In this document: piece after piece, positions 36,474-47,039 of the stretch
How the letters are laid out: each line of letters begins with the position of its first letter
Position numbering within the stretch: position 1 is the stretch's first letter
Source of the DNA: Maylandia zebra
Taxonomy: Eukaryota > Chordata > Actinopteri > Cichliformes > Cichlidae
Assembly (NCBI RefSeq): GCF_041146795.1
Contig: NC_135175.1
Span: 34,186,669-34,250,668 of the forward strand
DNA: 64,000 nucleotides
Direction: 5' to 3'
Notes under the pieces: model-generated
What the model was told of the DNA's origin: nothing
The model's input: only the letters and a program-made list of their open reading frames with translations
The model's database searches: none
Translations under genes and position numbers: made by a program

Positions 36474-38260
36474 ATGTCTCATAGTAAGTTTACTGTCACT
36501 GTTTCTGTAATGTTATATTTTTAAAAAGCATAATCCAAGTCAAAGCAACACTTTTATATCTACTAAATATTTATTGAAATCACATGTTTAAATTTTATAT
36601 ATAGTGTTGTTACTATCAAAAAATAAAACTGTGATTCACTATTTTTACAGACAAGATTTCAGTTGTTGTCTTTGGAAAAACAGAGTCTTTGAAGAAAGCC
36701 CTAATAACCAACATCCTGGGGAAAGATTTGTCTGTGCTACCCACGAGAAAGATTCTCAAAAACATCGAGATATATGAGAATTATACATATGAGATCACAT
36801 GTACACCTGACTTGTACTTATTCTGTGATGACATACAGGAACTATTTTCTGAGAATTCCCACAGTGACATGTGCTTGTTGGTGGTAGAGGATGGGTTTTC
36901 ACCAGAAGATGTGGGGAAGCAAATAGAAGATTTGAGTAAGAAAACTGGAAAACCAAGAGAAGAGTTCACAGTCGTGCTGCCACTGACATGTGAACCCTCA
37001 GGTTACTGTTTCACATCCTGCACCATCCAGCAGCTTTTCAGTGAACTGGACAAACTGGCTAAACACAGACTACTGGTGCCAGGCTCTAAGAGGCAAAGGT
37101 GAAATTTGAGACTTGTTGAACTGTGACTGTTAACTTCATGCAAACACAATTTGAAGTATTTTCTTTATTTTAGCTCTGTACACAGATACTATAAAATGTT
37201 TGTATTTTATAGAGAAGGTTTGCATTTTTATTATTGTTATAAAAATAATTAAGTTTTTATAAAACAGTAAACAGCTGCCTGCTGAGTTTATAATTGCTCT
37301 GTAACAAAATTACAGGTTTGACTATGAATCACAAACAATGTCCAGATCACACAGTGACATAACAAAGCCAGGTAAACTCACATCTCTCTCAGGAGCGTCT
37401 TACCAACAAATACAAAAAGTTGTGCTGTTCCGTGAATGAGAATATTTCACATGATCCCAGATGTGTCATTAAAAACTGACAAAATTCTTTTATGCCCTTT
37501 TAATTCAGTTGGCAGTTTAAGCAAAGAATTATTTACACACACCAAGAAGAGTTTAAAAAGTAAGATGCATGTTTTTACAACGTAGCTGAATTTAAAGAAA
37601 CCATACATGTTTATTTTGTCATTTATTCATTCTTAAGGTAGGATACCAACTGATTTCTTTCCATTATTATTTGTACATATCAATACAGGAAAGCGTGCTA
37701 TCACCACAGTGAACCTTGTTCTACTGGGAATGGCTGGAACTGGAAAGAGTGCAAGTGGAAACACCATCCTCGGAAAGAAGAGCTTCATGTCTAAACCCAG
37801 TTCAAAGCCGGTCACCACAGAATTCCAGGTGGCAGAAACTGAGATGAAGGACTTACGTGTACGTGTGATTGATAGCCCAGATATCTTTGATGATGACATT
37901 GAAGCATCAGTTTGGGACAAACATGTAAAACAGTGTAAACAGCTCTGTGGGTCAGAACCCTGTGTGTATGTACTCGTGATGCATGTGAGCAGATTTACAG
38001 ATGGTGAGAGAGACATCATGGAAAAGTTAGAAAAAGATTTTGGGAGTAAAGTTAAAGAAAAAACAATCATCCTGTTCACACGAGGAGGCGACCTGCAGCA
38101 GGCAGAAATCACCTTGAAGGATTTCCTTCACTCCTGCCAACCCGGTCTGAAAGAAATAGTTGAAAAGTGTGGAAACAGGTGTGTTCTCTTTGAGAACAGC
38201 AGGTCAAGTTCACAGGAAGTGGAAAAGCTGATTGACACGGTGATCGGGCTGTTAGAATAA
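36474..38260 (+). CDS. GIMAP-family protein P4: complete five-exon pseudo-GTPase/GTPase fusion
   Basis: Five exons with clean GT-AG borders give one 378-residue frame: 36474-36483, 36651-37098, 37316-37371, 37509-37559 and 37689-38260. Residues about 4-150 are a GTPase-like domain in which the P-loop is replaced (GKTESLKK in place of GKTGVGKS). The G3 region reads TCTPDL, and DMCLLVVEDGFSPED matches the box LLV-QVGRFTKEE, so the fold is probably kept but nucleotide binding is doubtful. A 40-residue linker from exons 3-4 follows. The C-terminal AIG1 domain has GMAGTGKS (~202-209), DSPD, YVLVMHVSRFTDGE, TRGGD and VLFEN. This is the most complete P gene and the template for the others. A polyadenylation signal is at 38531-38536. 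Confidence 0.85.
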
Positions 38261-38919
38261 CAGGCAATATAGATAAAATCATGTGCTTAGACATTTGGCC
38301 TTTTTTCTGTAAAGCTATGAATAATTTAGAGGGTGAAAGTTTATTCTGCAAATTGAAGTGACAGATTATAACAAAACAGTTGCCTTCTATATTTTATTTA
38401 CTACAGTAGCATTTAAACAAGAAGAGTTTCCTTTTTAAAATATGGTTACTTTAAAGAGTTTTTCAATTTTTTGTTAAACAAACTACTGACTTCCTCACAT
38501 AGTTCTGCTCATTAGAGTGTAATAGAATCAAATAAATGCTGAATTTATTAAACTCAAGTTATTTCATGCACCTAGTGTTTCTTTGTTTTCCGATATTTTT
38601 ACCAGGCAGATCTATCACACACTAAGATATTGAAATATTACACAAAACTCAGTGCTTTGACACACAATAGGTATTCATGTAAAGAGAGGTAACCAAATAT
38701 TAAGGAAAAATGTTGTCCTTACAGTTAATACTTAATACTTGAAATAGTTTTCCCAGGATGTTTACCATGGCCGCCCAGGACAGAGAGATTATATATTTTG
38801 AAAGCTCAGTTCCTGGTTAAATTTAAATAAATAAATCATTTAATTGATAATAATAATAATAATCACAAATAATTTGTTGTATGTAAAGTTAGTACCATAA
38901 ATCTTTCACCTATTTATCG

Positions 38920-40025
38920 AAACATTTTCCAATTATAGTTATATAATGGACATGGACTAAGTGTGTCCATGTCAGCTTTCATTTGAGGGTATCCACATTC
39001 AAACTGTGTTTAGGATTTTCAGCTAATTAACATGTGTCACCCACTTTTTAAAGGGACAAAAGTAATTGGACAATTGACAAAGGCTATTTCATGGGCAGGT
39101 GTTTGAAATTCCTTCATTATTAATTGAGCAGACAAAAGGTCGGGAGTAGATCTGAGGTGTAGTGCTTCCATTTGGATGATTTTGCTGTGAACAGACAACA
39201 TACAGTCAAGAAGCTCTCCATGCAGGTGAAACAAGCCATCCTGAAGCAGAAAAAAACATCAGCGAAATTGCTACAATATTAGGAGAGGCAAAATCTACAG
39301 TGTGGAACATCCTGAGAAAGACACACGGCACTGGTAAACTCAGACCTGCACGTCCACGGAAGACAACAGTGGTGGATGATCCCAGACTCATTTCCATGAT
39401 GAAAAGAAACCCCTTCATGACAGCCAAACAAGTGAACAACACTCTCCAAGAGGTAGGCGTATGGATATGAAAGTTTACCATGAAGACGACACTGCATGAA
39501 AGTAAATAAGACGGTTCACTGAAAGGTGAAAGCCACTCATAAAACTCAGGAATAGACAGGCTAGACTGGACTTTGCTAAAAACAAAAAAATCTAAAAAAG
39601 CCAGTACAGTTTGGGAAAAACATTCTCATGATAGATAAACGCAAGATCAACCTCTACCAGAAATGTGGCAAGATAAAAGTACTGAGAAAGTGTGAAACAG
39701 CTCATGATCCAAAGCATACCAAATCAACTGTAAAACACAGCACAGGCAGTGTGATGGCTTGGGCGCGCATGGCTGCCAGTTGCACTGGGACGCTAAAGTT
39801 TATTCATGATGTGACACATGACAGAAGCAACACAATGAACTCCTGAGGTGTTCAGAGACATACTGTCTGCTCAAATCCAGCTAAATGCAATCAAATTGAT
39901 TGGCTGGTATTTAATAAAGCAGATGGAAAACGACCCAAAACATATGGCCAAAGCAACACAGGAGTTTATTAAAGTAAAGAATGACCAAATCAGTCACCTG
40001 ATCTTAACCCAGCTGAACATTTCAC
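38920..40025 (+). mobile_element. Tc1/mariner-type transposon, degenerate
   Basis: The left terminal region (from about 38920, with TATAATGGACATGGACTAAG) leads to a broken plus-strand Tc1 transposase. A VKQAILKQ helix-turn-helix start lies near 39230, a RPRKTTVVDD block near 39355, a TAHDPKHT-like block near 39700, the EVFRDILSAQIQ block near 39850, and NDPKHMAKATQEF near 39930. Stops interrupt it repeatedly. The right end is missing, the copy being cut by the LINE that follows. Confidence 0.8.
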
Positions 40026-40029
40026 TTGT

Positions 40030-41207
40030 CGGAGACTAAACTTCAGACATGCACACAGACAAGAAAGCTCCTTACCATGCATGGAGGGTTTCACCCCAAG
40101 TTCAGCACCCTGAGGCTGTATGCTAAGCGGAAGGAAGGAGGCCGGGGACTAGTGAGTGTCAGCACCACAGTCCAGGATGAGACAACGAACATCCAAGAAT
40201 ACATCACGAAGATGGCCCCAAATGACCGAGTGCTCAGTGAATACCTCAGGCAGCAGAAACCCAAGAAAGAGGAGGGAGACGAGGAACCATCATGGAAGGA
40301 CAGGCCCCTGCACGGTATGTACCACCGGCAGATAGAGGAGGTGGCTGATATCCAGAAATCCTACCAGTGGCTGGACAAAGCTGGACTGAAAGACAGCACA
40401 GAGGCACTAATCATGGCAGCACAGGAACAAGCTCTGAGTACAAGATCCATAGAGGCTGGGGTCTATCACACCAGGCAAGACCCCAGGCTGTGTAAAGATG
40501 CCCCAGAGACAATCCAGCACATAACAGCAGGGTGCAAGATGCTAGCAGGCAAGGCATACATGGAACGCCATAACCAGGTGGCCGGCTTAGTGTACAGGAA
40601 CATCTGTGCCGAGTACAACCTGGAAGTCCCGAGGTCAAAATGGGAGACGCCCCCAAGGGTGGTGGAGAATGACCGAGCTAAGATCCTGTGGGACTTCCAG
40701 ATACAGACGGACAAAATGGTGGTGGCTAACACACCGGACATAGTGGTGGTAGACAAACAGAAGAAGACGGCCGTAGTGATCGATGTAGTGATACTGAATG
40801 ACAGCAACATCAGCAAGAAGGAACACGAGAAGCTGGAAAAGTACCAAGGGCTCAGAGAAGAGCTGGAGAAGAATTGGAGGGTGACCCAGAGGTAATTGGA
40901 GCGCTCGATGCAGTGACCCCCAAGCTCGGCGAGTGGCTCCAGCAGATCCCGGGAACAACATCTGAGATCTCTGTCCAGAAGAGCGCAGTCCTGGGAACAG
41001 CTAAGATACTGTACAGGACCCTCGAGCTCCCAGGCCTCTGGTAGAGGACCCGAGGTTGAAGCTTGAAGGGATTTTGTTTTATACATTATACATTACATTT
41101 GAAAATGTTTTTTTTATCTTATCTATTTTAATTCTTTTAATTTGATCATACTATCCCTCTGTTCAGCACTGTGCTATATAAATAAAGTTGACTTGACTTG
41201 ACACTCT
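40030..41207 (+). mobile_element. R4/Rex6-like LINE 3' end with restriction-like endonuclease
   Basis: An open frame of 289 residues (40026-40895) covers the end of a non-LTR ORF. A LHGMYHRQIEEVADIQKSY block is followed by a knuckle-like KDAPETIQHITAGC. A restriction-enzyme-like endonuclease region comes next, with PDIVVVDKQ and VVIDVVI supplying the PD...D core. The first cysteine of the usual CxxC before the knuckle is not present (PRLCKD). A shift near 40895 moves the tail (GALDAVTPKLGEWLQQI, ending LPGLW) into another frame up to 41044. The 3' end is an ACTTG-type repeat at about 41195-41207. Assignment to R4/Rex6 over R2/NeSL is by resemblance only. Confidence 0.7.
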
Positions 41208-41209
41208 CT

Positions 41210-41935
41210 TAACGCCATCATGACAGTCCAGAGCTTCCTCAAATGGAATAAGGCTGCTGCCATAAGGCTGGGACAAATGTGACAGAAAGTTGGATACTGA
41301 TGTTGAAATACCTGTAACACTTGTAGGTGGAAACCCACTAGTGTCTTATGTATATGTTTTCAGTGACGCTTGTGTTGATGAGCACACAATGAATCACAAA
41401 CATCCAGGAAGGTTCGATAGAAGGAAATACTCTGAAAGAAATGTCAGAAAAGCAGGAAGTTCCCTGTAAACGATTTAATCAATAAAACTGTCATTGCTTG
41501 GCTTCACTTGATATTTATCTTGTTCTTTGGTCCACACAGTTCAGTACTCCTGAGTCATTCTTTCCCTTCACTAATACTTTAAACTTTCCAACCTCATGTG
41601 GCTGCATTACAACTTTGTAATAAAAATAGAAATTGAGCTCCTACCTATGCCACATAAAAGGGTTATAATAAGAGTGTTTCCATTTTTTTAAAAGGTTTCT
41701 CATTTCATTTACAACAACATGGTCTACTGTAGTGGCTCATTTTCTTTTCAGAAATTATTGTTCTGAATCTTAGTCCTCTGCTTCTCATATTTTTTCTTCC
41801 ATTGTTGGCATCAATCTTCAAGGCAGGCTTTAATAAAACTCCAGGTCCAGCTGGTTTTCCAACAGTTTTATAAAGAATTTTGGCCTACACTAGAAACCAC
41901 TATTTTTCAGAATGGTAACTCTTATTCAGAATGTC
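41210..41935. other. Intergenic spacer
   Basis: No gene is seen. The block at 41400-41470 resembles, in reverse orientation, the CCTTCCTGAATG spacer repeats. A short piece near 41820-41880 (AATAAAACTCCAGGTCCAGC) may be an L1-type remnant. Confidence 0.3.
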
Positions 41936-41939
41936 TGTG

Positions 41940-42460
41940 AAGGTTCTCAGTCATCCAGGTCATCGTAGTCTAAGGAGATTGGAAAGAAAAGCGTCTGGAC
42001 TTCTTTAGGTTTCTTGAAGATGCTTTGCGTCTCATCCGAGATGCTTCTTCCATTCTAACCGCAAATGGTGGAGAGTCCCAGATTTTAAACCCTATGGCAG
42101 TGTCCCCAAGAGGGTCATGAACCCCCTAATGATCCTCTATCGAATCAAACGAGTCAAGGTGTAAAAATGGGTGTGGGTCACAAAGAGCAAAGGTTTCCAG
42201 TCAATTCATTGTGAAACCTAGCCCCACCATATCGTCATTTACTGAGGTCAAAGGGCCAAGGTTTTAGTGGGCGTTAAGGCGTCTGGAAAGGGATCTCAAA
42301 ACTGGATTATAAGATTGCAGACAGTTGATGTTGCAGCCCACCGCCTCTGTTCAAAGATGGTCATTCACAGTGGACATATATGGCTTCTTGCACTCCTCTT
42401 TCAAACCATCTGTCTTCTCGGTCCAAAATGTAAACATCCTCGAAACATTGACCTTTGTCC
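41940..42460 (-). mobile_element. Penelope-like element 3' remnant
   Basis: Reading 42450-42351 on the minus strand gives EDVYILDREDRWFERGVQEA followed by IYVHCE, the characteristic end of the GIY-YIG endonuclease region of Penelope-like elements of fish. The sequence downstream on that strand to about 41940 (with GAAGCATCTCGGATGAGACG) is the usual 3' region. The frame is interrupted after IYVHCE. Confidence 0.7.
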
Positions 42461-42884
42461 TTTAGACACAGATGAACCACTAAGTCTTGTCCCGTCGAGG
42501 TGGCTCTTCTATGTTGTGCATATCTTATATTATACATGTAGTAGTGTGCAATACTCTAATAAAACTATTATTCAAAGTGTAAATGCTTAAATATTAGTCA
42601 CTACTTTATCACTTTTCTTAATCGATGGCACATCACTTGTGATTTTTTGGAGATACTTCAACACTTTAAGATTTCAAGAACTATCTTCACAAAAGTGGGA
42701 AAAAAAATATTTAAATTAGATTTTAAATAATCTATAAATAATACTGAAGTGAAACTGTACTCAGAAGTACTGAACTGTCTATGGTGAAAAACAAAGTCAA
42801 CATGAATTGAAAACAAGCAATGGCACCTTTGTTGATTAAAATCTTTGCAGAGAAGTGCCTGCTTCTGGCTGCCAACATTTCTTA

Positions 42885-42961
42885 AAAAGAAAAAAAAAGA
42901 AAGACAGAAAGACAGAAAGAAAGAAAGAAAGACAGAAAGACAGAAAGAAAGAAAGAAAGAA
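42885..42961. repeat. (GAAA)n/(GACA)n microsatellite
   Basis: Purine-rich tandem tetranucleotides alternate between AGAA and AGAC units. A second microsatellite, (CAA)n, lies at about 43268-43302. Between and after them is duplicated spacer (42970-43150). Confidence 0.8.
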
Positions 42962-43789
42962 TTTCTGCCTAACAAAGCTTCCTGAATGTTTGTGTTTCAT
43001 TATGATCATATCAACACAAGTGTCACTAAAAAATATTTGGGGTGAAATCCCCTAGGTGTTACAGGTTTTTCCACATCACTATTCAACTTTCTGTCATATT
43101 TGCTAAAGTCCCAGAGCAACATCCTTGTTCCTTTCTAAGATGCTGTGGATTCTTTGTATTTTACTACTTGGAGATAGGATTAAGTACTGATTGGGGCAAA
43201 TTTTAGATGATCACAGTAGGTTTTACTCAGGGAAGTTGGTTGTTTTTGGTTAACCCCCCGCCCCCAAAAACCAACAACAACAACAACAACAACAACAACA
43301 AAAAAACATCCAGAGTATCCAAGGTACGTTCTTCTCTTTATGACAAGTGTGACAGCTGAGCCTCCCAATTTACTTCCTGCATAGTGATTTAACAGCGTTT
43401 TTTCTAGTTTCAAAACAAACAACTTTCATTTTCTGAATCCAACATTGAGTAAATTACAGTATGGCACAATAATTACCATGAGATACATAATACATATAGA
43501 AACACTACATATTAACATCACTTTGGAAATAGAAAGAAGACTGAAGAGAGGGAACGTTTCTGTTTTTACAACAAAAATTTGTGGGTTTTTTAGAGTTGTA
43601 AGACACCCCTGTGGAATTGGACAAGCTAGAGTTGGATGTCATGAACACATCGTTTCCAGTTTTTTAATGTACTGTGTAATTAACTCTCAATATCGTTATT
43701 ATTTTGACTGTTTTTAAACTGGTATAATATTAGTAAAATAGTGACAATACCAAGTCATGTGATGAACGTGAACATGTCCCTGAAACACA

Positions 43790-44108
43790 ATTCCAAAATT
43801 TGGTTGAATATTTCTCAAATGTCATATGAATGAAAATAAAGACAATGTGACTTTTCATATAATATCAGAAACAGAGAAGCTTAAAGATAATGTATACCTG
43901 ATGTAGATGATGTCATACTTTGTTTTCACTGTTCTAACTACACAGGTGAGAGAGATGAATGTTAGAGCCTCTTTTCAAAACGTTCTTTATGAGCGGTTTT
44001 ACAATAGGCACACCTTCAGTATTTGAATAACAGGTTCATATAACAGAGACACAGAGCAGCAGAGCTTGGAGACACCGCACAGGTCTTCCGTCTCTGGATT
44101 GAGGAACC
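43790..44108. promoter_or_regulatory. Decayed divergent promoter with remnant of an M gene
   Basis: On the minus strand a piece of M exon 1 and 5' UTR survives (about 43905-43990), together with the CCTGAAACACAATT acceptor-side block near 43780, but the GTPase exon is gone. On the plus side the octamer has one change (ATTTGAAT, 44021-44028) while the TATA-like ATATAACA keeps its 9-nt spacing. A first exon ATGTCTCAGA follows at 44109. Confidence 0.55.
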
Positions 44109-44833
44109 ATGTCTCAGAGTGAGTTGTAATAAAAAGTTTGTATTCACATTAACATCACAATCTTTGCTTTGTATTAATACGTATGTGAATAGCGGGAAAA
44201 TATTTTTAAATGTAAAGGTTTATAATTGAATTTCAGATTTTAAAAAAGTAATGTTGAGTTTTAACCTTTGCTCGACTCATGGGTCAAGAATTTCCTGTAA
44301 AAAGAAAAAGAAAACCTTTTTCTTAAGGACATGAAAACATCTGCTTACATCCACAGCAGATTTTAAAACACAATGTGATGAGTTTTATCTAAGAATCACA
44401 CCATAACATGTCTTTAATGATCATAGAGGACGAGTCTTCACCTGAACCTGTGCAGCCACAGAAAGAAGATCTGAGTGAGAACACAGAGAAAGCTTCAGCA
44501 GACATGACAGACCACCCTGATCAAGAAGAAAATCAGATCCAGTCCAACAACACTGATCACAAGACTGACACACCAGAAAACATGGATGAAACTAAAGGAG
44601 CAGGACAAAGGAACAACAGGTAAATGTGAACATGGAGACTTCTAGATTCTGGATTTGACAAAACTTTATGTGAAGTTCACACTGAACAGAAATATTCTTT
44701 AATGATGTTCACTGATTTAAAAAGATGATCAGCTGATGATATAAACACAGTTTCTAATCACTTCATGAGGTTCAACACTTCTGTTACAGTTCTGATAAAA
44801 ATCCTGAGTTACAAGATCAACCTGAGACTAAAG
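44109..44833 (+). pseudogene. Headless GIMAP P5: acidic N-terminal exons without a GTPase exon
   Basis: Three exons with good borders are read: 44109-44118 (MSQ plus one base), 44427-44619 and 44790-44833. They give an 82-residue hydrophilic, acidic stretch (K-D-E-S-S-P-E-P..., many E, D, N, T) followed by a phase-1 donor GTGAGA. No AIG1 exon follows before LINE fragments begin at 44905. The acidic exon occupies the place of the pseudo-GTPase exon but is not obviously similar to it. It may be a truncated gene, or alternative first exons for P6, since the phases of 44619 to 47849 and of 44833 to 48178 agree. Confidence 0.5.
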
Positions 44834-44876
44834 GTGAGACACAAACTTATACAGCAGTTTGTCTTCATACTTCAGG

Positions 44877-45911
44877 TGTGTGTGTGTGTGTGTGTGTGTG
44901 TGAGACAGAGTTCAGTGAGACCATGGAGGAGAAGAGGGGAGAGGGGGCAGAATCGGGAGGGAGTTAAGCTTCCTGACAGCCTGATGGATGAAGCTGTCCT
45001 TCAGTCTGCTGGTCCTGGCCTGGAGACTCCGCAGTCTCCTCCCTGACGGCAGCAGCTTGAAGAAGCTTTGCATTGGGTGCGTGGGATCAGCCGCTATGCA
45101 AAGGGCTTTTTTAGTGAGACGGGTGCTGTAAATGTCCTGGAGGGAGGGGAGAGAGACACCAATGATCCTCTCTGCAGCTCTCACTATGCGTTGGAGGGTT
45201 CTATGACAGGACGCATTGCAGGCTCCAAACCACACAGTGATGCAGCTCGACAGGATGCTCTCGATGGTGCCTCTGTAGAAAGTGTACATGATATCCTATT
45301 AGATCGATTAGAACATGCTGTAGGTATTACAGGTACTGCACTGCAGTGGTTTGTATCATATCTATCTAATAGACTCCAGTTTGTGCATGTAAATGGAGAG
45401 TCCTCTTCACACACTGAGGTTAATTATGGAGTTCCACAGGGTTCAGTGCTAGGACCAATTCTGTTTACATTATACATGCTTCCCTTAGGCAGCATCATTA
45501 GAAGACATAGCATACATTTACACTGCTATGCTGATGACACCCGGCTCTATCTGTCCATGAAGCCAGATAACACACACCAATTAGTTAAACTGCAGGAATG
45601 TCTTAAAGACATAAAGACCTGGATGGCCGCTAACTTTCTGCTTCTTAATTCAGATCAAACTGAGGTTATTGTACTCGGCCCTGAAAATCTTAGAAATATG
45701 GTATCTAACCAGATTCTTACTCTGGATGGCATTACCTTGGCCTCCAGTAACACTGTGAGGAACCTTGGAGTCATTTTTGACCCGGATATGTCCTTTAGTG
45801 CACATTTTAAACAAATATTTAGGACTGCTGTCTTCCATTTGTGCAAAATCTCTCAAATTTGAAAGGTCTTTTTTTAGAATGATGCTGAAAAATGTGTTTT
45901 CAGCATCATTC
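44877..45911. mobile_element. Head-to-head LINE fragments, preceded by (GT)n
   Basis: A (GT)n run at about 44877-44901 is followed on the minus strand (45290-44905) by the C-terminal part of a LINE ORF2 (LQRIVRAAERIIGVSLPSLQ, then LLPSGRRLRSLQ). Directly next to it on the plus strand (45285-45860) is an L2 reverse transcriptase with GVPQGSVLGPILF and YADD at 45537-45548, and a stop after FRTAVFHLCKI. A perfect 15-bp hairpin follows at 45877-45911. The LINE insertions sit where the GTPase exon of P5 would be expected. From 45990 to 46880 nothing was recognised. Confidence 0.7.
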
Positions 45912-46899
45912 AAATTAACAAATACATTGTTAAAGAAAGTACATTTGTGGGTTGAACAGTTTAATTATGTGGGTTATGCCTAAGACAAACTTGTCCAATC
46001 GTCTGTGCCAATGTGAACAGCTTATTCTGCTACTGAATCTTGTTACGTGTCATTTATCGGATTGGATGATTGAAGTCTGTATTGGCAGTTTAACAATTTA
46101 TTCATTTAACAAACAGAAAACTTTGTAGAATTTTGACTAATCATCACCGCAACAGCCTGGCACCTCCTCCTCCTCACAAGAGGATGAGGATAAATGTCTA
46201 TGTATTTAGTGCTAAGTTGATGTATTGTGGAGTGGTGTTCCCTGGAGGAGAGGGAGAAGGAAGGTGACACAGCAAATGAAAGAGTGTGGCCTGGTACCTA
46301 AGTAATCCGGAGACAGAGGAGTGCATGAGCGCATGAGTACTTAAGTATGCTGCCTTACAGGAAAGGTGAGCCTAACATTCACACACACACAAACGCAATT
46401 GTAAGAGACAAAGAGAAAGATAAAGGATAGCAAACCACAATGGAGATCAGGATATACCAAGGAACATAACATTCAACCTCAAACAAATAAAAAGAAGAAT
46501 ATTCTAGTATATACTAAAATATCTGGGATAGAATTTTCACACAGGGAATGTGATGGAATGAAGACAGCAAAGCAAACTGAGTCTTTTCATAATCGTACTA
46601 GTGCATTTCATAACAGTACAATATCATGAAAAGGTTCTTTGTTCTAATAATTTCATGAACTTTCCTATATTCTTATTCACTTCAGTCTTTTACATTTTAA
46701 GTTTTATTCCCAAATTCTCTGCAGGGTGTGGATTCAGCTAGCATAAATAATCAGCAGGACATGAGACTTCAGCACATCACACAATTTATTTTTGCTCGTG
46801 ACCTCTTCAGTTTGTCTGGTTTGGGTGTTAGTGGATGAAAATCAAATTTTTCTGACGAATTCTCCACCACAAAGATGACACAACTGAATGTTAAAAACG

Positions 46900-47039
46900 T
46901 TATATATAGCTTCACACATGACACACCTCCAGCATTTGCATAACAGGTTATTAAAACAGACAAAGATCGGCACTGCTTGCAGACGCCACACAGCTCGTCT
47001 TCTTCACTTTGCTAAACTGGACTGAAGGACTGAAGGACT
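46900..47039 (+). promoter_or_regulatory. P6 promoter with octamer
   Basis: ATTTGCAT is at 46934-46941, with an AT-rich TTATTAAAAC 7 nt later as a weaker TATA-like box. The upstream GACACACCTCCAGC block is kept. A minus-side TATATATA remnant lies near 46900, but there is no M gene. Confidence 0.6.

Noticed and set aside
42885-43055. A charged-repeat protein of 66 codons
   Set aside because: It is translation of a (GAAA/GACA)n microsatellite.
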